From Argopecten irradians (Eukaryota > Mollusca > Bivalvia > Pectinida > Pectinidae): a stretch of DNA of 64,000 nt. Below, piece after piece: positions 23,505 through 37,462 of this stretch. The translations under genes were made by a program, and so were the position numbers. The DNA lies in contig NC_091137.1 of the NCBI RefSeq assembly GCF_041381155.1, positions 23,295,655 to 23,359,654 on the forward strand, given 5' to 3'. Numbering within the stretch: position 1 is the stretch's first letter; every line of letters begins with the position of its first letter. The notes beneath the pieces were generated by a model, which did no database searches, had not been told where the DNA came from, and saw only the letters and a program-made list of their open reading frames with translations.

Positions 23505-26500
23505 AATTTTGTAACAATGAAAAAAGTTTTCATTGTTTATTTAGTATGAGTTAAAATTCTAATAGCGATAAACTCCAACAAAATTTCCGAATACGAAAGA
23601 ATTAACTGCTCCGCTAGACTTGCTACCAAACTGTAGAACTTTAAACTGAGCGCGGAAACTGGGCTTTATAATTTGGTAAGTATTTCTCGAAATTTCACAA
23701 ATATTCAGTATGATGTGCACACGTCTTTTTCCGAATGTTCAACCATTCCCTGGCTTCTGATTGGTACAATTAGGAATTCGTTAATTCCTGTGAAAATTGG
23801 CATAGAGGTGTTTTGAGTTGTACCGATTGCAATGGTATTGTAACAAAATTAAAAATAGCGGCTTTGGATTAGTCAATATTCAGATTTCAACCGATTTGAG
23901 TTTTGATTAGTATTTATAAGGGTTTTGAAGGATGTTAAATGCAATTGCAAAATTGCAGCGACTTTCAGTGGACTCGTCCATTACAATTAGCACTTGTTAC
24001 ATATGTTGTTCAATCGTACTAATAATGAATATTGTGAAGCGTTGATGTTGATTTAAGATGATTAAAGTAAGGGTAAAACCAGTCGCTTCGGAATAATAAG
24101 TACTTCCTGCTCCATCGACGACAGACGTACGGTAACAAAATAAACTACTTTTTCAGTCTCATCACATATAACAATTAAATTCAGCGTTGTAAATAAGAAT
24201 TTTAAGAACTTCAAAAATTATGCTGTTCTGAATGTTTTTGACATGATATGCTAAAAATTACTAGATAGAATTCCCAAAATCCTTTTGTGGTAGTATATAT
24301 TTATAACATCTAATGACATTCTTGCTTTGATATAGCATATAAACACTATTACTTAACATCTTCATATGTTACGCGTGACAAGATTTATACATAAGCAGTT
24401 TCTGCCATGACATATGTTTGTCAAGTTGTAATATATGTCAACATTACATATTCATGTCGATTTCAAAATGACCTTAAAGTTGACTCGAGATAAAGAATAT
24501 ATACATCACCCACAACTTACCAGTGTCTGCCTCCTCGTACTAACTGTTGAAAACTGTCTCCGTCTGATATGTTTCCATTTGTCATCATATTGATCGAGTA
24601 ATTTTGAACAATTAATGTAACCTCAGCATAAAAGATGACGGAGAAATCAGATTGCTGCTTCTCTTTTAACACAAAATATATTGTATTTTTTGCGTATTGC
24701 TCGCTCTGCAAGATAACCCACACTGGCTTGTGTTTGTAATTAAGTCTCTATCGTATTGCCAAAGGGATATTTACTATATTTTAGTCTTATCAATAGAACA
24801 TGTCCCGCATCTATAAACAATTTGGAACCAATTGTGGTATTTGCAAGTAATTCTGCCATTTGATATTTTAGTAGGATTAGCGGATATCATTAGGGCAGGA
24901 GAATGAAAGTAATTATAATTTCTTGTTAATATAATTTTAAGAAAGACATTTGAATAAAATTGCTTCAAATAGCCGGCCAATTCACGCATTATACATTATT
25001 TTATACACTGGTGCCTGAGCTACATCGGTAGATTTTCGGCAAAACGCATATTAGATAACGTGTATGTGGTTTTTGTTTGGTATCAATATGCCAATGGCTA
25101 CATCATTGAAGAAGGGACTGATTGCTTCTTCTATGTTTGTCGTTATAAGGCTACGGCATTTCTTTAATTAGTAAGAAATGCTTAGTGCGTTGTCTTATGA
25201 CTACTCTGGCTCAAGGACAGCGGACAGATGTCTTTCGCTGTGTAGAGTTTCCAATAATGCTGAATTGCAATTTTATTGTTTCAAATCAAATAACTCTTTC
25301 ACGAATTCTACATTATAATATTTACACTTGCTAGGCTTGGTCACTATACGCTAATACTAGCCGATTTTGTTTACCATAACTGCATGGTAACATTGAACTT
25401 TGAACTTGCGTAAGGAAATGTTCTGTGCAACGTAAAAGGACTATTTTTTTTTAAAAAGAAACACATGGCTTTGTTTACATTTTGACGCAACATTACGTGT
25501 ATATTGTTGTTTTTCATAGAATTTTGGAAAAATGTAAACAATATATACATGTTTTATATTTATATATGATTCAAACAATTTTTAAATTAACAATTGTATA
25601 AAGAAACGGAAAAATATCCCGACCGGGGCGACGTGCTTTCATTTTTGTTAAAAATGATGGGTGCCAAATGTAAACATTACCTCTGTGCCTATGTTCGTCC
25701 TACGATCGAGCCTTTGGGGTGGACGGGTGTGAGACCCTCTGATAGAGGTCAGTTATAAACATATCCTCTTGTCTTTGTTCTTTGAGTATTTACATGTAAT
25801 CATGTGTATTATAAAACATGCACCGCTAATAATCCACGTGTTGACAGTTCCGCGTCACCACAAATACATTGTATCCATCGAACACAGGTGAATTTATTTC
25901 ATCTATCGATGGCGATATGGATCTAAGCGTAGATTATATAATCACATGGCTCCCAAGGATGTAATATCGTCAAGTCAGACGACATCTCAAACACATTGAG
26001 CTACTTGAAAATCGGTGTTTTGACAACTTCGGCAAACTAAAGTGTGTAAGCGTGCGTCAGCTTCGCCTCGCTGCACAATAACGGTCACCGAGTTCACACA
26101 TGTGGCCGTGTACAAATTCTATATGTTATTACGCTATATATTAACTTTTAGCAAAATTGAAGATATATTTAAAGTTCTGATCTGATTAAATAAAATTGTC
26201 TCTGAAATTTACTTTGTTTGTCATGTTTATTTTACACTAAAATATTGAACTTTTTTGTCGTCGCGGATGAATAATTCTACCTTACGTGAAGCGTCATCAT
26301 TCGCTGTTCAATTGAGTAAGCTCCTCCCACTTTTGACCGACTTTTATTGAATAATTACATCACTTTCAAATGACGATTTTTTTTGCATAAAATATAAATA
26401 AAAAGTCGTGTGAGTGTAAATATAGGGATTGGATTTCGTTTTTATGTTAACCATGCTTGTATGGAGCAATTCCTCTAAGAATATATTCAATGTGGGGCGC

Positions 26501-26555
26501 TTCTAGCATTTCTCACATAGCTAGCCATGTGATATAGAGTTGTCCCATGAATGAC

Positions 26556-26587
26556 AGCTATGTAAGATAAATCTATCTTACATAGCT
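26556..26587. repeat. Short perfect hairpin
   Basis: AGCTATGTAAGATA at 26556-26569 is followed after four bases by TATCTTACATAGCT at 26574-26587. The 14-bp arms are perfect. It may be the remaining tip of a palindromic MITE. Confidence 0.6.
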
Positions 26588-26887
26588 ATGACGTCACAAT
26601 TGCCGAATAATCAAATTACGTCATATCAGCCAAAGTTGACGTCATTTTTCTTCTATTTCGATTGATTTGCCGGATTTATTCATTTCATTTGTTTAATTTG
26701 CATTTCAAACCGTTTTACCTAAGATATTTCGTTTATATTTATTAATATAAACCAAACTTTGATGAGCTCTTTCGAATGGCGTTCTTATTTTTAAAATCGA
26801 TCAATTATTTAAGAAGTTTAGATTTTGTAACAAAATGGCTGCCTCACCTTTCGTGCAAGTAACTCGACAAGCAATGTGAGAAAATAA

Positions 26888-27008
26888 CTCTTTCATATGT
26901 AAATTATGTAGGATAAAACTATTCCACCCTCGGGTACAGAATTTTGGGTCAAAATTCTGTACCCTCGGGTGGAATAGTTCTATCCTACATATGTACATAT
27001 GAAAGAGT
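26888..27008. repeat. Long near-perfect palindrome with about 58-bp arms
   Basis: The left arm runs from ACTCTTTCATATGTAAATTA to CCCTCGGGTACAGAATTTT, then five bases, then AAAATTCTGTACCCTCGGGT to TATGAAAGAGT. Only a few mismatches are seen in about 58 bp, all toward the outer half. Either the insertion is recent or the hairpin is maintained. No coding sequence. Confidence 0.8.
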
Positions 27009-28021
27009 CATATAATCCTACCGTATGCCCAACTGCGATTGGAACTTTACACCGATTTGGTACAATCACCGATTCATTTGTATTGGCATGTATAAGAACC
27101 AATTCACCTAAATCAGCTATTAGTATCTGATTATACATTTTGTAGTTTCTGCGCTTCTACATGTGCTTTTATAAGAGAAAATCATACATGCTATTGGCAA
27201 ATGATCTCCCAAGCCATTAATTTCACCAAACGCGAAAACTAGAAATATCCATTTTGCCTCAATATCTGATTTAAAGAATATTTTGTTGAGGTTATGAGGT
27301 TATAATGATAATGGAGCAAGTGTAAATTATGTAGCCCCGGCGAAGAATTCCAAAACAAACGAATGCATCAATCTTTTACCTGCAAGAGGGTTTGCCAAAT
27401 TATCAAAACGGGACCTGCCATCACAAACAGAACACCGGAAGATTGTCTGGATGTATAAAAACCAAAAAAGCTGCATCGTTAAAATATGACTACCACGAAA
27501 ATATATTGAGTTTGAGCATATAGGGATCTTCTTTTGTCTGTATTACGAATATGTTGTTGCTGGCTGGAAATAGATATACATTATACATCACAAAGACATT
27601 TACGGTACATTGTAGCGAATTCAATCGGGATGTGTGGCTTTGCTTACGTCAGTATTGTAGAGTGTAAACAAACAGTATCATTATCTGCACTTGCCCTAAG
27701 CTAACGCCATATCTATTTATAACCTTACACGACTGCCACAACAACTTTATAAGTATTTCCGATGTTACAATGTTTTATTATAGTTTATCTAATAATGCAT
27801 GTATTTGTTTCCAAATAATTAACTTACACAGCTTAATATTAATCTGAGGTTTAAGATACGTTCGCGACATTAACTTAAACAAAGGAGACATACAAATTAA
27901 TTTGACTGATCCCCCTTCTTTTGCACACGGCACGTCGAATCCTCAAACATCATGAGTCGTGTGAAAAGTTCATTCTTCCTTCAGCAAGCGTTCAAATTAC
28001 TGTGTAAATCAACCAAGAAAC

Positions 28022-28036
28022 ATGCCTCCTAAATTC
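28022..28036 (+). CDS. LIM gene exon 1 (coding part)
   Basis: ATGCCTCCTAAATTC encodes MPPKF and is followed by a strong donor GTAAGTATTTC. The exon probably starts at 27985, after a textbook acceptor (TTCATTCTTCCTTCAG), so an additional non-coding first exon lies further upstream. Confidence 0.8.
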
Positions 28037-31000
28037 GTAAGTATTTCATTTTAGTCATTTGTAAGATGTGCTTGAAATCTATCAACTTTCGCAATGTTTT
28101 GTCTATTTTCATCGTTGATTATTAATTAATGTATAACTGGTTATGAAGAGGGATGCTCGTCCATTACCTTATAGATAGATCTTTGTACCTTATCAGCTTA
28201 TTCAGGATTGCTAGCTTAATGTGACCTCGATGAACTTCATATCAAGTGTTTCTGTACCTCGTCAATCATTCCTGTTGACGTAATTTCAATTCGATATAAT
28301 GTTGACATGCGCAATAGCCACGAAATATCTTAAATGACAATATGAATGATTTAATTGGGGATTACTCGCGGTTATACATGTTTAAGTTTTTATGTAGAAG
28401 ATAAGAAGCAAGTGGTGAATATGTTATTTTCATTTTATTACAACATCATGTCTGTATACCACTCGAGAAAAACACTTATGGTAACATTTGATTGAATTTT
28501 TTATTTGAAACGAATTTTAAATTTAGAATCCCATTTAATTATGGCTTGAATGATACATCCGATGATCTTGGGTATAATGAAGATAAAAAAACTGTCTTGC
28601 CTTCTTGTGGTGTTGTGATGTGTTAAAAATCACATAATTCAAATATATTTAATATGTAATAAGTGAAATCCGTTGTCTCCAAATAACACATATAACAAAA
28701 TAATATGTATTTGTTACATGTACAAAAAACTTCCTTCCGATAGTAATTGTAGTGGTTAGTGTGAGAGTATATATACATAAGAATGTGTTTCATGTCAACT
28801 GTAAGCTATTTGTTTAGTCTCATTAATGTAAGTGGTCTCCTATAAACAATTTCACTCGGCGATAAGAGAGTATTGCAGTCCTGGGAACACATGTTTACAC
28901 GACTAGTAATTTCCTGGCCTTCTTTACATGCTTAGTTAGTCCGGGGAAGGATGCTAAGAGGAATAAAGGCTGACCGTCCATCAACATTAATATATCTGTA
29001 TTTAATAAAAACACGACGCTCTTTAACGATAAGGCCCTGTAATCCTAAAGAATGCAAACTTCATTCTTTAATATTTTTAGATTTACGTAAGCTATGGTGA
29101 GTTGTGAGTTCATACGTTTCAACAGTTCACAAATATTTTGTGATATCGACTCAATTGATCGCCAGGAACATCTAAATACGTGTTTGTAACATAATTTCTC
29201 ACCATGTCCTGATATTTGATGATTGAACAGTTTAAATTTGTGTGATGCGTTCAATGATATAAATTCTATAATAATTTCAATGGTAAAATATAGATTGATT
29301 TATCGATCATTTGATTACTTTTAATTACGCGAATATCCAGTTGAACGTACAATGTAATATAACAAGTAGTTTGAAAGTGAAAACGGTTGTAATGTCATCA
29401 TGACAACATGCTGGAATGTTTAATATAGGAAACGCGTGTTTTTTGTTGTTGTTGTTTTTTTTAAGTATGAATCATTACATTACATTAATTACCGTATTAC
29501 TGTCATGTTGGTTCTTGTATCAAGATAAATTTATCTAAAAAAAATATAACTAGGCACCTTTAACTTTCATTATGTTATATAAGTATAGTAGTGACGTTTT
29601 TACCTATGTTATAGGGCCTTTAACTCCATGTAAACACACCGGTTACATCCTTGTACGATGTCTTTCCTGTGTAGATGCCAGTAAGATAATCATATTCACT
29701 ACCAACGTCAGAGATATACCTCCAACAGAGCTTATACCGCGCCTAGAATTAGTGTCAGATTTGATCTGAGAATAACAGCGTAGGAGGAAAGAACATAAGT
29801 AAAGCAGTGTATCCCTGCTTTTATATACACAACCGACTATTTTTGTTGCGTATTTATAGCATAAAATATAACTTGTTGGAGTGTATAAGTACGATTTTCT
29901 GTTGCTTTGTGTTGTCCATTTTACTGCGATGGTATCTACATTAGTGTTATTGGTGGGGTGAAAGTCTCCTCTCTCTGACGGCCACTCTACAAACACTGAA
30001 AACTGATACAGGCACGCTGTGTTCTCCCTCATCCCCTTCCAAGACTACACGCACTTCTATACACTTTTATTGAGTGCCAGAATCACTGGTATGGTTGGAA
30101 ATACGAACTATTAAAAGTCTGTTTAGCTTTTCCTGTAAATTGTGTTCTTTGTCTTTCTATCTGCTAACAATTATTCCACTTCCATTGTTTTTCAATCATC
30201 CAATGTGGGTTGCCTTCCATTATTAAAATAATGATTAACATTTTTTTTTTTTTTGCTTTGGGATCATTAAAGAGTCTTCTAGGCGGACATGATTGCGCTA
30301 TGGTGTCGCTGGTGTCTAAAACATCGAAAATCTAATCTTAAAAAAATCAATATAAGGAATAATCTACACCAATTAATTCCCACGTTTACCATAGTTTGTG
30401 TCTTGATTTCAACATATCTGCCAATATATAAATCCGCGGTTGTGAAGTGTATTTACAATGTTTACCATTAAATTTTGTAACAATATTAGCAAAACAAATG
30501 AATTCGTGTTTTTTGGCTAATTTGTGGGATTACATGGAATTAAAAGTAATTACACGAAATTACACGAAAAGTTGCACATGGAAAAAGTTGCATATGGAAA
30601 GGCCTTTACAGTCTTACGTTGGGGAGTATAATTTATTCTTTCATTGTTTTTAGGGAAGAAACTGTATGTTTTGAACACCATTTGTAATTCATACATAATT
30701 AATGTGTTTATTCAGCCGCCCTGGTCATAAACGTCAGATGTTCCTTGATATATATGTATTCTAGAAAAATTGTAAGAAATCAAACACGTTGCCATTCTAG
30801 TATATATAGTATTTGTATTCTAGTAACACCCAGAGATGAATTATTCCGATTGATTATACAGCTTTTCCAGCACGCCCAGTGGTAGCCTGATAGAACAAAT
30901 CGTAGCACCCACGCGGTAAAGTCATTATGCGCAATATGTGTTGCTAGCATGAACACCTAGTAATGGAATGTCTGTCAATTCCAAACCCATTTATTAGCTA

Positions 31001-34000
31001 CATTGAAAATACGTTAAATGATTATTTGGGTGTGTTACATTTCATACCTATTTGATGGCAACATTTATAATTGTATACATTTCCAGAAATAGATTACAGA
31101 GGAGAAAGTAACTGAATTGTTAACAGGGAAAAACAGAAACTATTTGATAAGGACCAATTCAAAATATGGCTGTTCCATACTGATCGATCTGATGTTGTAT
31201 GTTTTATATCTGTTTTTATGTTGTAGAAATGTACTAGCATTGATTCTTTTACCTTTATACTTTATGCTGGGAATAACTGAGTCGACGTTTAATATTTAGA
31301 TAAATGATAATAATTAAGACAATTTGAAACAACTAGAGCGGAAGTGAACGTGTGTCTTTGTCTAATTGTTATGTAATTAATGTAAAACATAACGAATAAA
31401 CATCTGGCTATAAGCAAAGTTCTTAAAAGACATATTGTAAATATCTTACAGTGACATTAAAGGGGAATGGAGACTGCTGCGTTTCCTCCATTCTACCATT
31501 ATTAGATGTTAGTATTATAAATCTATTGATACTTGTTAAGATCGAAACTCTTAGAAACTGCTGCTCTTTAGTCATCCGAGATCACTTCTGTAAATTTGGG
31601 GATGAACTTAGTGAATGCAAACATATCCGAACGTTGTAGGCAAATTCAAAAACCCCATCTGCTGAACTATAAAGAAGTGCTCTTCAGAACGGATTTCATG
31701 GGATATAAGATTCGTTATCATCAGTTTTTATAAAATATTTTAAGAGTTTAAATACCGATTCTGCACATAGTTAACCGACTTCGTCATCACTCAAGATTCC
31801 TGGCAGACGACGCGCATGTGATGTTATCTTAGGTATCGGTACATCAATGACAGACAACAGCGTTAGGTCAGGCTCGCGTACATGTCGATGTGTACAGAGA
31901 TGATGTAATCTATTACAGCTAAGACATGCATGCTTAGAGAGCTATGGGGCATGTCATGGCACAGCGAAGGACTTTTATATAAGAGGTTTTATGATAAAAA
32001 CTGCCTGACTTGTAACATCTAAATGCGAATTCATTGCAGATGTTCTGGACCATTACATCGACATTGTAAAAGAACAACATTGAAATGAACAAAAGATAGT
32101 ATTCATCTTTAGAATTTAGACAAGGATCGGAAGCATGTTATACAAAGCGAAGCCCATTGTAGAATCATCAAATTACCTACATGTGATAAAATGTATAATT
32201 GATTTCATGATCTGATGTTGAGGAACAGTAGAAAATTAAATATCTAACTAAACCGGATATATACTATATAACCTGAAATATTCATAGGTAGTTTCTTTCG
32301 TAGTTTTCATTGATAAAAATACTCTTGTCTAATGTGACAACAATGAGAGATTGTACACAACGAACAATTCATGTTAAACAGTATATGAGACGTTTACACC
32401 CAATAGTTCCAATTTCTGATAACAATTGCAGACAACCGCACATAATTCATTAAAACCGTTATATTTTCTACTTACATGTACACGTACACTACATATTTGT
32501 ATCTACACTGATTGCTAAAGTCAACGAATGGTCGAAATATTATTCCCAGTTTGGCCATTCACAATATACCAACTAGAAGTTACACATGATAATTAAACAC
32601 TCTAACCAGCACTATAGTGTGTCCGCTTTTATTGCAGGGTGGAAGTGAGAAATGTGGTATCTGTGAGAAGTCAGTATACGCTAACGAGAGGATGGAGGCG
32701 GGCGGCCTCGCATACCATAAATTCTGCTTCAAATGCAACGAATGCAAAATGCAGTTGAAGTAAGTACGAACATGGAAAAAAAGGTATCAGTCACACCTAC
32801 TTTTGTAAAAATTGAGATTGTCATGTAAAAATAGCAATAAAACTGAAATTTAAGTTTAAAATGTTTATTTTCTGAACTTCTATACTAAATAAAATGCAAA
32901 TTGTGTATGGAAATTGATATACAATATAAACAATATACGTAGCATTTGACCTTTGAAAGAAGGAACCTACGTGAAGTTAGATTTTAATTATGCAAAACGT
33001 TTGTTGCTTTGACCTACTTTCTAAACATGTCATGGTGAAAATGTTTTTATCATTCTATACTTAGTTTTGGCTTGTAAAATAAGTTCACCCTTAACCAACT
33101 ATTCTGAAATTGTTATGGGGCTATGAAAATACTGCTCATGGTCATTGCAACGGTATTAAGATTTAGACTAGAAGCAATTTCAATTGAATTGGTATTCACC
33201 CTTCGATCTACCAAACTATAAAGACTTAAGCGTTAAACGACTTTAAATATGAATTGACATTATAATTGAATGACTTTTAAATTTCTCTATGTACCATATT
33301 TCTAGACATCAAAACTTACTTAGACCAATGTCATTTTAAAAGAAGTAGCATTTACAACTGGTATGATATCGGCTGGATAAGCGTTGCGATTTATCAGCGT
33401 ACACATTCCAGTTTATAATGTAGCATTGGATACCTTGAAATATAGCGAAATTAAGCCTCGCTAATATTGTGCGAAGGCTGTAGGTAAACTAATCCGAATG
33501 GTCATTACCCTGACTTCGTGTTTCACCAGTTGTCGCGCACTGTATTTAAAACTATTATCACAGGGATTTGGAGCGCAAACCCATTCTATTTCAATGAGAC
33601 GAGATAACAAATAAGGAAATATACTAGACTGAATAATGCCTTTTCAATGCTTTATATCATATATATACATCATGTTAAATAAATTATTCATAAACTCTTC
33701 AGTGGTTATGTATTTCATTTGTTCAACGTACGTGATGTTGGCTCAGGTATCGGGACAGCGTACATATTATACATTCAAATCGTATTGCTTTACCATTTGA
33801 AAGTTCAACGGTATCAATTAAAATACTTATAGTATAACAATGACGTGGAATATATTAATATTGTATGTTATATGTTTCATAAGGAATGTAAAACAATACA
33901 TTTATGCCATGTTATGCTTTGTGGTATGTAACAGGATTAACGTGACTGAATTGTCCCTTTAACAGTTATTTCAATATTGTCTATTTCAGTTTAAACAATT

Positions 34001-34086
34001 ATGCCCAAGACGCCAAGACGTTATATTGCAAGAAACACTTCGCCTCCATGGTAACGGCAAAAAACACACAGGCGCCGGTGTTTTAG
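28022..34086 (+). CDS. Single-LIM-domain protein (CRP/muscle-LIM-like), three coding exons
   Basis: Seen: coding exons 28022-28036, 32638-32759 and 33990-34086 join in phase (0, then 2) into a 77-residue protein. It begins MPPKFGGSEKC, very like the start of invertebrate CRP/muscle LIM proteins. One complete LIM domain covers residues 11-62, with zinc ligands C11, C14, H32, C35, then C38, C41, C59, H62. The spacings are C-x2-C-x17-H-x2-C and C-x2-C-x17-C-x2-H. Known: LIM domains are double zinc fingers that bind proteins, in the CRP group often alpha-actinin and actin-associated partners. Oddities: CRPs usually have a glycine-rich tail and a cysteine as last ligand; here the last ligand is His and there is no Gly-rich tail, which recalls LASP/EPLIN LIM domains. 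The short tail ends KNTQAPVF. Inferred: a cytoskeletal adaptor. The first intron (4.6 kb) could hide an alternative exon. Confidence 0.85.
32638..32759 (+). CDS. LIM gene exon 2 (first zinc finger and first half of the second)
   Basis: Bordered by TTTTATTGCAG and GTAAGTACG, 122 bases. It encodes GGSEKCGICEKSVY through CFKCNECKMQL and two bases of the next codon. Six of the eight zinc ligands lie here. G+C rises sharply over the exon relative to its introns. Confidence 0.88.
33990..34086 (+). CDS. LIM gene exon 3 (end of LIM domain and stop)
   Basis: The exon follows TCTATTTCAG. The first base completes AAT (Asn), then LNNYAQDAKTLYCKKHF supplies the last two ligands (Cys59, His62), and the frame closes with TAG at 34084-34086. 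Confidence 0.87.
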
Positions 34087-34767
34087 TGTTCCAGGATGTA
34101 AACAGAAGAAGGGAGACCACTCCGTACTAACCGTCCAGATTGTCCTCTTAACAAGAAGATGTACATGTACGATATTTAGTTAAACGGAAGTAGTTTTTGT
34201 GAGAGAAAATGAATCTAACGTGGATGTGATAGAAGTATCGTAGATCTTTATTTTGCTTCCTTTTTTGAACTTGTAACATATCACTTCTGAATCTTCCTAA
34301 CTGCACTTTCCCCTAAAATATTCAAAGAGTATATGTGTCCTTCTTGTACATTGTATTTAACCATAGTAGAAAACCTCTGGCATTCGGTTACATATTCAAT
34401 CACTCTGATGTTCTGTTTAAACTTGTTTCTTTATTTAAATGTAAAGTTCGATGGACTCCAACACTCATAGTTATTCAATATATAGGTCGAAAGTAACTTA
34501 TTAGTATGCCAAGTAACAAATATTGAATTCATAGACTGTGAGGATATATTGAGGTTTACGGCCCGATTAATTCAATTATCATTTTGATATATAAACTTGC
34601 AAAATTCATCTGTGTGTCTCACTAAGTAACGAAAACCGCCAGAAATGGTAACGTTGGGAGGGAGATAACTCTAATCGAAAGTAGATGTAAAGTAGTTCAT
34701 TACGTAGCGTATTTTGTTTGTTTCTGTTTAAAACGTATCAGTTCTTATTTATAACAAGTTATGTTTC

Positions 34768-34773
34768 AATAAA
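34768..34773 (+). terminator. Polyadenylation signal of the LIM gene
   Basis: AATAAA lies 682 bases after the LIM stop codon, followed by a TG/T-rich stretch (TTTGCTTTTATGTGTTCTGT) about 20 bases later, a good downstream element. Confidence 0.6.
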
Positions 34774-37348
34774 CAGTTTTAAAACTTCATATTTGCTTTT
34801 ATGTGTTCTGTCCGTTTCCCGCACTTTTCGGAAAGTAGATCTGGTGCAATGTGCATAGTTAGGAGCCTGATTTCACCCATCTAGGATTTGGAAAAGCCGT
34901 TACTGCTTCAACGCAGATATATGGTTCTACATCAACTTTTATCTTGTGTGCGAACTTTGTGTTGTTAAATAGATTGAGGGGTCAATACGAAAGGGATTAA
35001 TTGCTGGCTCTCGATCCTACTCATTCTTTAGTGCTCAAACATAAACTGATTTTTGTAAGATCAAGACAATTGACCTTGCTGTCTACCTTCAGCAAAACAC
35101 AAAGTCGCTGAAGATTAATTTGTGCAATTAGTTTATTTCTGATTTGATCAGAAACCGCACTTGAATGGATGCCCATGTTAAAGCAATTATTGGAGTTTAC
35201 TAAACGTATTTCTAGATTCCAACAATGTCGGACTCCTTATGCATCACATTGCTACATTTGATTTCAAACACCTACCTGTCGTTTGAAACTTGAGCTTGTC
35301 TATTTCTGACAGGGAGTAGTCATTTCCATGCTTAGGTCAGCGGATACACACTGTGACTAATAATATTGTGTAGGTAACATAAACGCTATTACTTAAAAGT
35401 GCATACATGAAGAAACGACTTTATTTTTTTTTTCAAATTGGACTGTAAAACGAATTTGATAATTTTGTAGAGTTCCAAAGTGTTTAGCTTATCGTTAATA
35501 CTACACATATTATCATCTTCTGAATGAATTAATTTAATTAAATTAAATCTTAATTACCGCGCGTTATTTGCTATCACTGCGCTAGACGGCAAAGCAGCGA
35601 AATCATTCTTCATTATTTACATAGATTACACACGAAAACTTCCGTTAGTTTGGTGTTCTAACCTCATCTTAGGCCACGATATATATATTCTTATATTATT
35701 ATTGTTTTAATTTTTGCTTCGGAAACGTACTTGGGTTTTTAATCTCACCATATATTGTATGTGACAATCATAGACAGTTCGAGATCAGCAATGACTATCG
35801 TGACAGATGTAGGGCAAGTATTATTTTATGCAAATATATGTATTACGTATGCATTTTGATTTTATCATTAATAACCTTTATTTTGACCTTTGACCAGGTG
35901 AAATGTCTACATCATGCAGACATCACAATAAGGTGAATTCTTTACACATATAAGTATTGTTATAGCCATATTAACCCCAGATGCCTGCCCGAGAAGACGT
36001 AAATCATAATATGTCCTTTTCCTTGTGTATTCTATGTAAAAAAAGATGAGATAATGTAGTGAGGATGCTGATTACGAATCCGACATTGCCATTTATTGTT
36101 TTTTTTGGCGGATTAAGATTTATGGGGAAGACACAAATAATTAATCTTATAATCATTATCATTTCAACAAATATTATGGCAATTATATTAAACGTTCTAT
36201 GAACAACCACAATCACTTAATGATGTGCCATACCAGTCCCGGATAACTCGCCCATGCGTGTTTCGAACTCGCTACTTAGCAGTGGAGGGGTAATGATAAT
36301 TTGGTGGAACCACGTACACTTGGCCATAAATCTGTGTCATACTACTTCCTCGTTGCAAGAGAAACTGATCACATGTTCGTCTTTAACCTTTATTTTTTGT
36401 ATGTGGTGTTTTCTAGCTACAAGTCATTGGCCCAATATTACATTGTGAAAAATATGCTTAGATGGTGACAATAAAATGCGTCATACATGTTCGCAATTTT
36501 TATGAACATCTTCCAAGTATGATCAATTTAATTACAAAATATCGTTTTATGGACTTTATAGTCTGTATAGATACCAGTCAATATCCCTAATGCGCGCTAG
36601 CATATACATCCAGATATACTTTACTTTGTTTTGATTAGTTTATATAGAAGTGAATACAGATATTAAACACTCGTGTTAAATACATCCGTGTTGCATGGAA
36701 AGTATTTTGTTTTCAAATATGATATTTACTATGACTAGATCAAGTGGCAGTACGGAATGTAAATTGATGTATGGTGTAAGAGCACAGGTAATTTACCACA
36801 AAAACAAAAGGGAAAAGAACAAATGAAAATTGTTTCTGGAAAATGAAACTTGAGCGAGGGCCTTCTGATAATTGTGTTTCTTCTTTGGCCAGATTTTACA
36901 GTCTTCAATTGTTTTTAAAATACTAATATATCAACTGAAGCGATTGCAATTTTACATTCTTGTAATTGAATAGCGACATAGGTATTACCTGATCTGTTAA
37001 AGTATGTTGTGCAACAAAAATTTTACCGATACCTGGTATGACTTGGGATATAGGTAATCACTTGCTTTTTTTTCGATTTAGTTTTACTTTTTATTACATT
37101 TTTCGCAGTGAATTATGAGGTTTTACGGGTCAATATCATTTTGATTGTTACCTCATTAGTTTGTGCGCAAAAATGCCGTCATATTTTGTTATGAAGAAAT
37201 ATCAAGAAATATTTAGTTATGCCCACAAGAATACGACGTAATAATCGCAAAGGCAAATACATATGTAACTCTGTAAAATACTATGGCTGAACTAGCAGTC
37301 GATGGTCTTTTCTGTAAATAGAAGCGAGATAATTTTATAAATAGAATA

Positions 37349-37462
37349 TTCCTTGTTTCTTGATGAATACCAGTAATATTCACACTCATGACATATGATG
37401 TAATATCAATGTTTTAACCCCACGCAATGAAATATAAAGGATATTCATCAAGAAACAGGGGA
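37349..37462. repeat. Small inverted-end element, 114 bp
   Basis: CCTTGTTTCTTGATGAATAC at the left end and GGATATTCATCAAGAAACAG at the right are reverse complements over about 20 bp with one or two mismatches. About 68 bp separate them. Size and form fit a MITE remnant. Confidence 0.5.

Larger units (their letters stand above)
22002..27984. other. 3' UTR and intergenic stretch before the LIM gene
   Basis: About 6 kb without a supported coding exon. It holds the two polyadenylation candidates above, two perfect or near-perfect hairpins (26556-26587, 26888-27008) and possibly an upstream 5' UTR exon of the LIM gene. One donor-like site, TTTG then GTAAGTATTTC near 23678, follows a slightly GC-richer stretch and is a candidate end for such an exon, but nothing proves it. 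Confidence 0.45.

Noticed and set aside
29643-30032. 129-codon open frame on the minus strand in the first LIM intron
   Set aside because: No domain or signal I recognise and no supported exon borders; possibly a repeat fragment.
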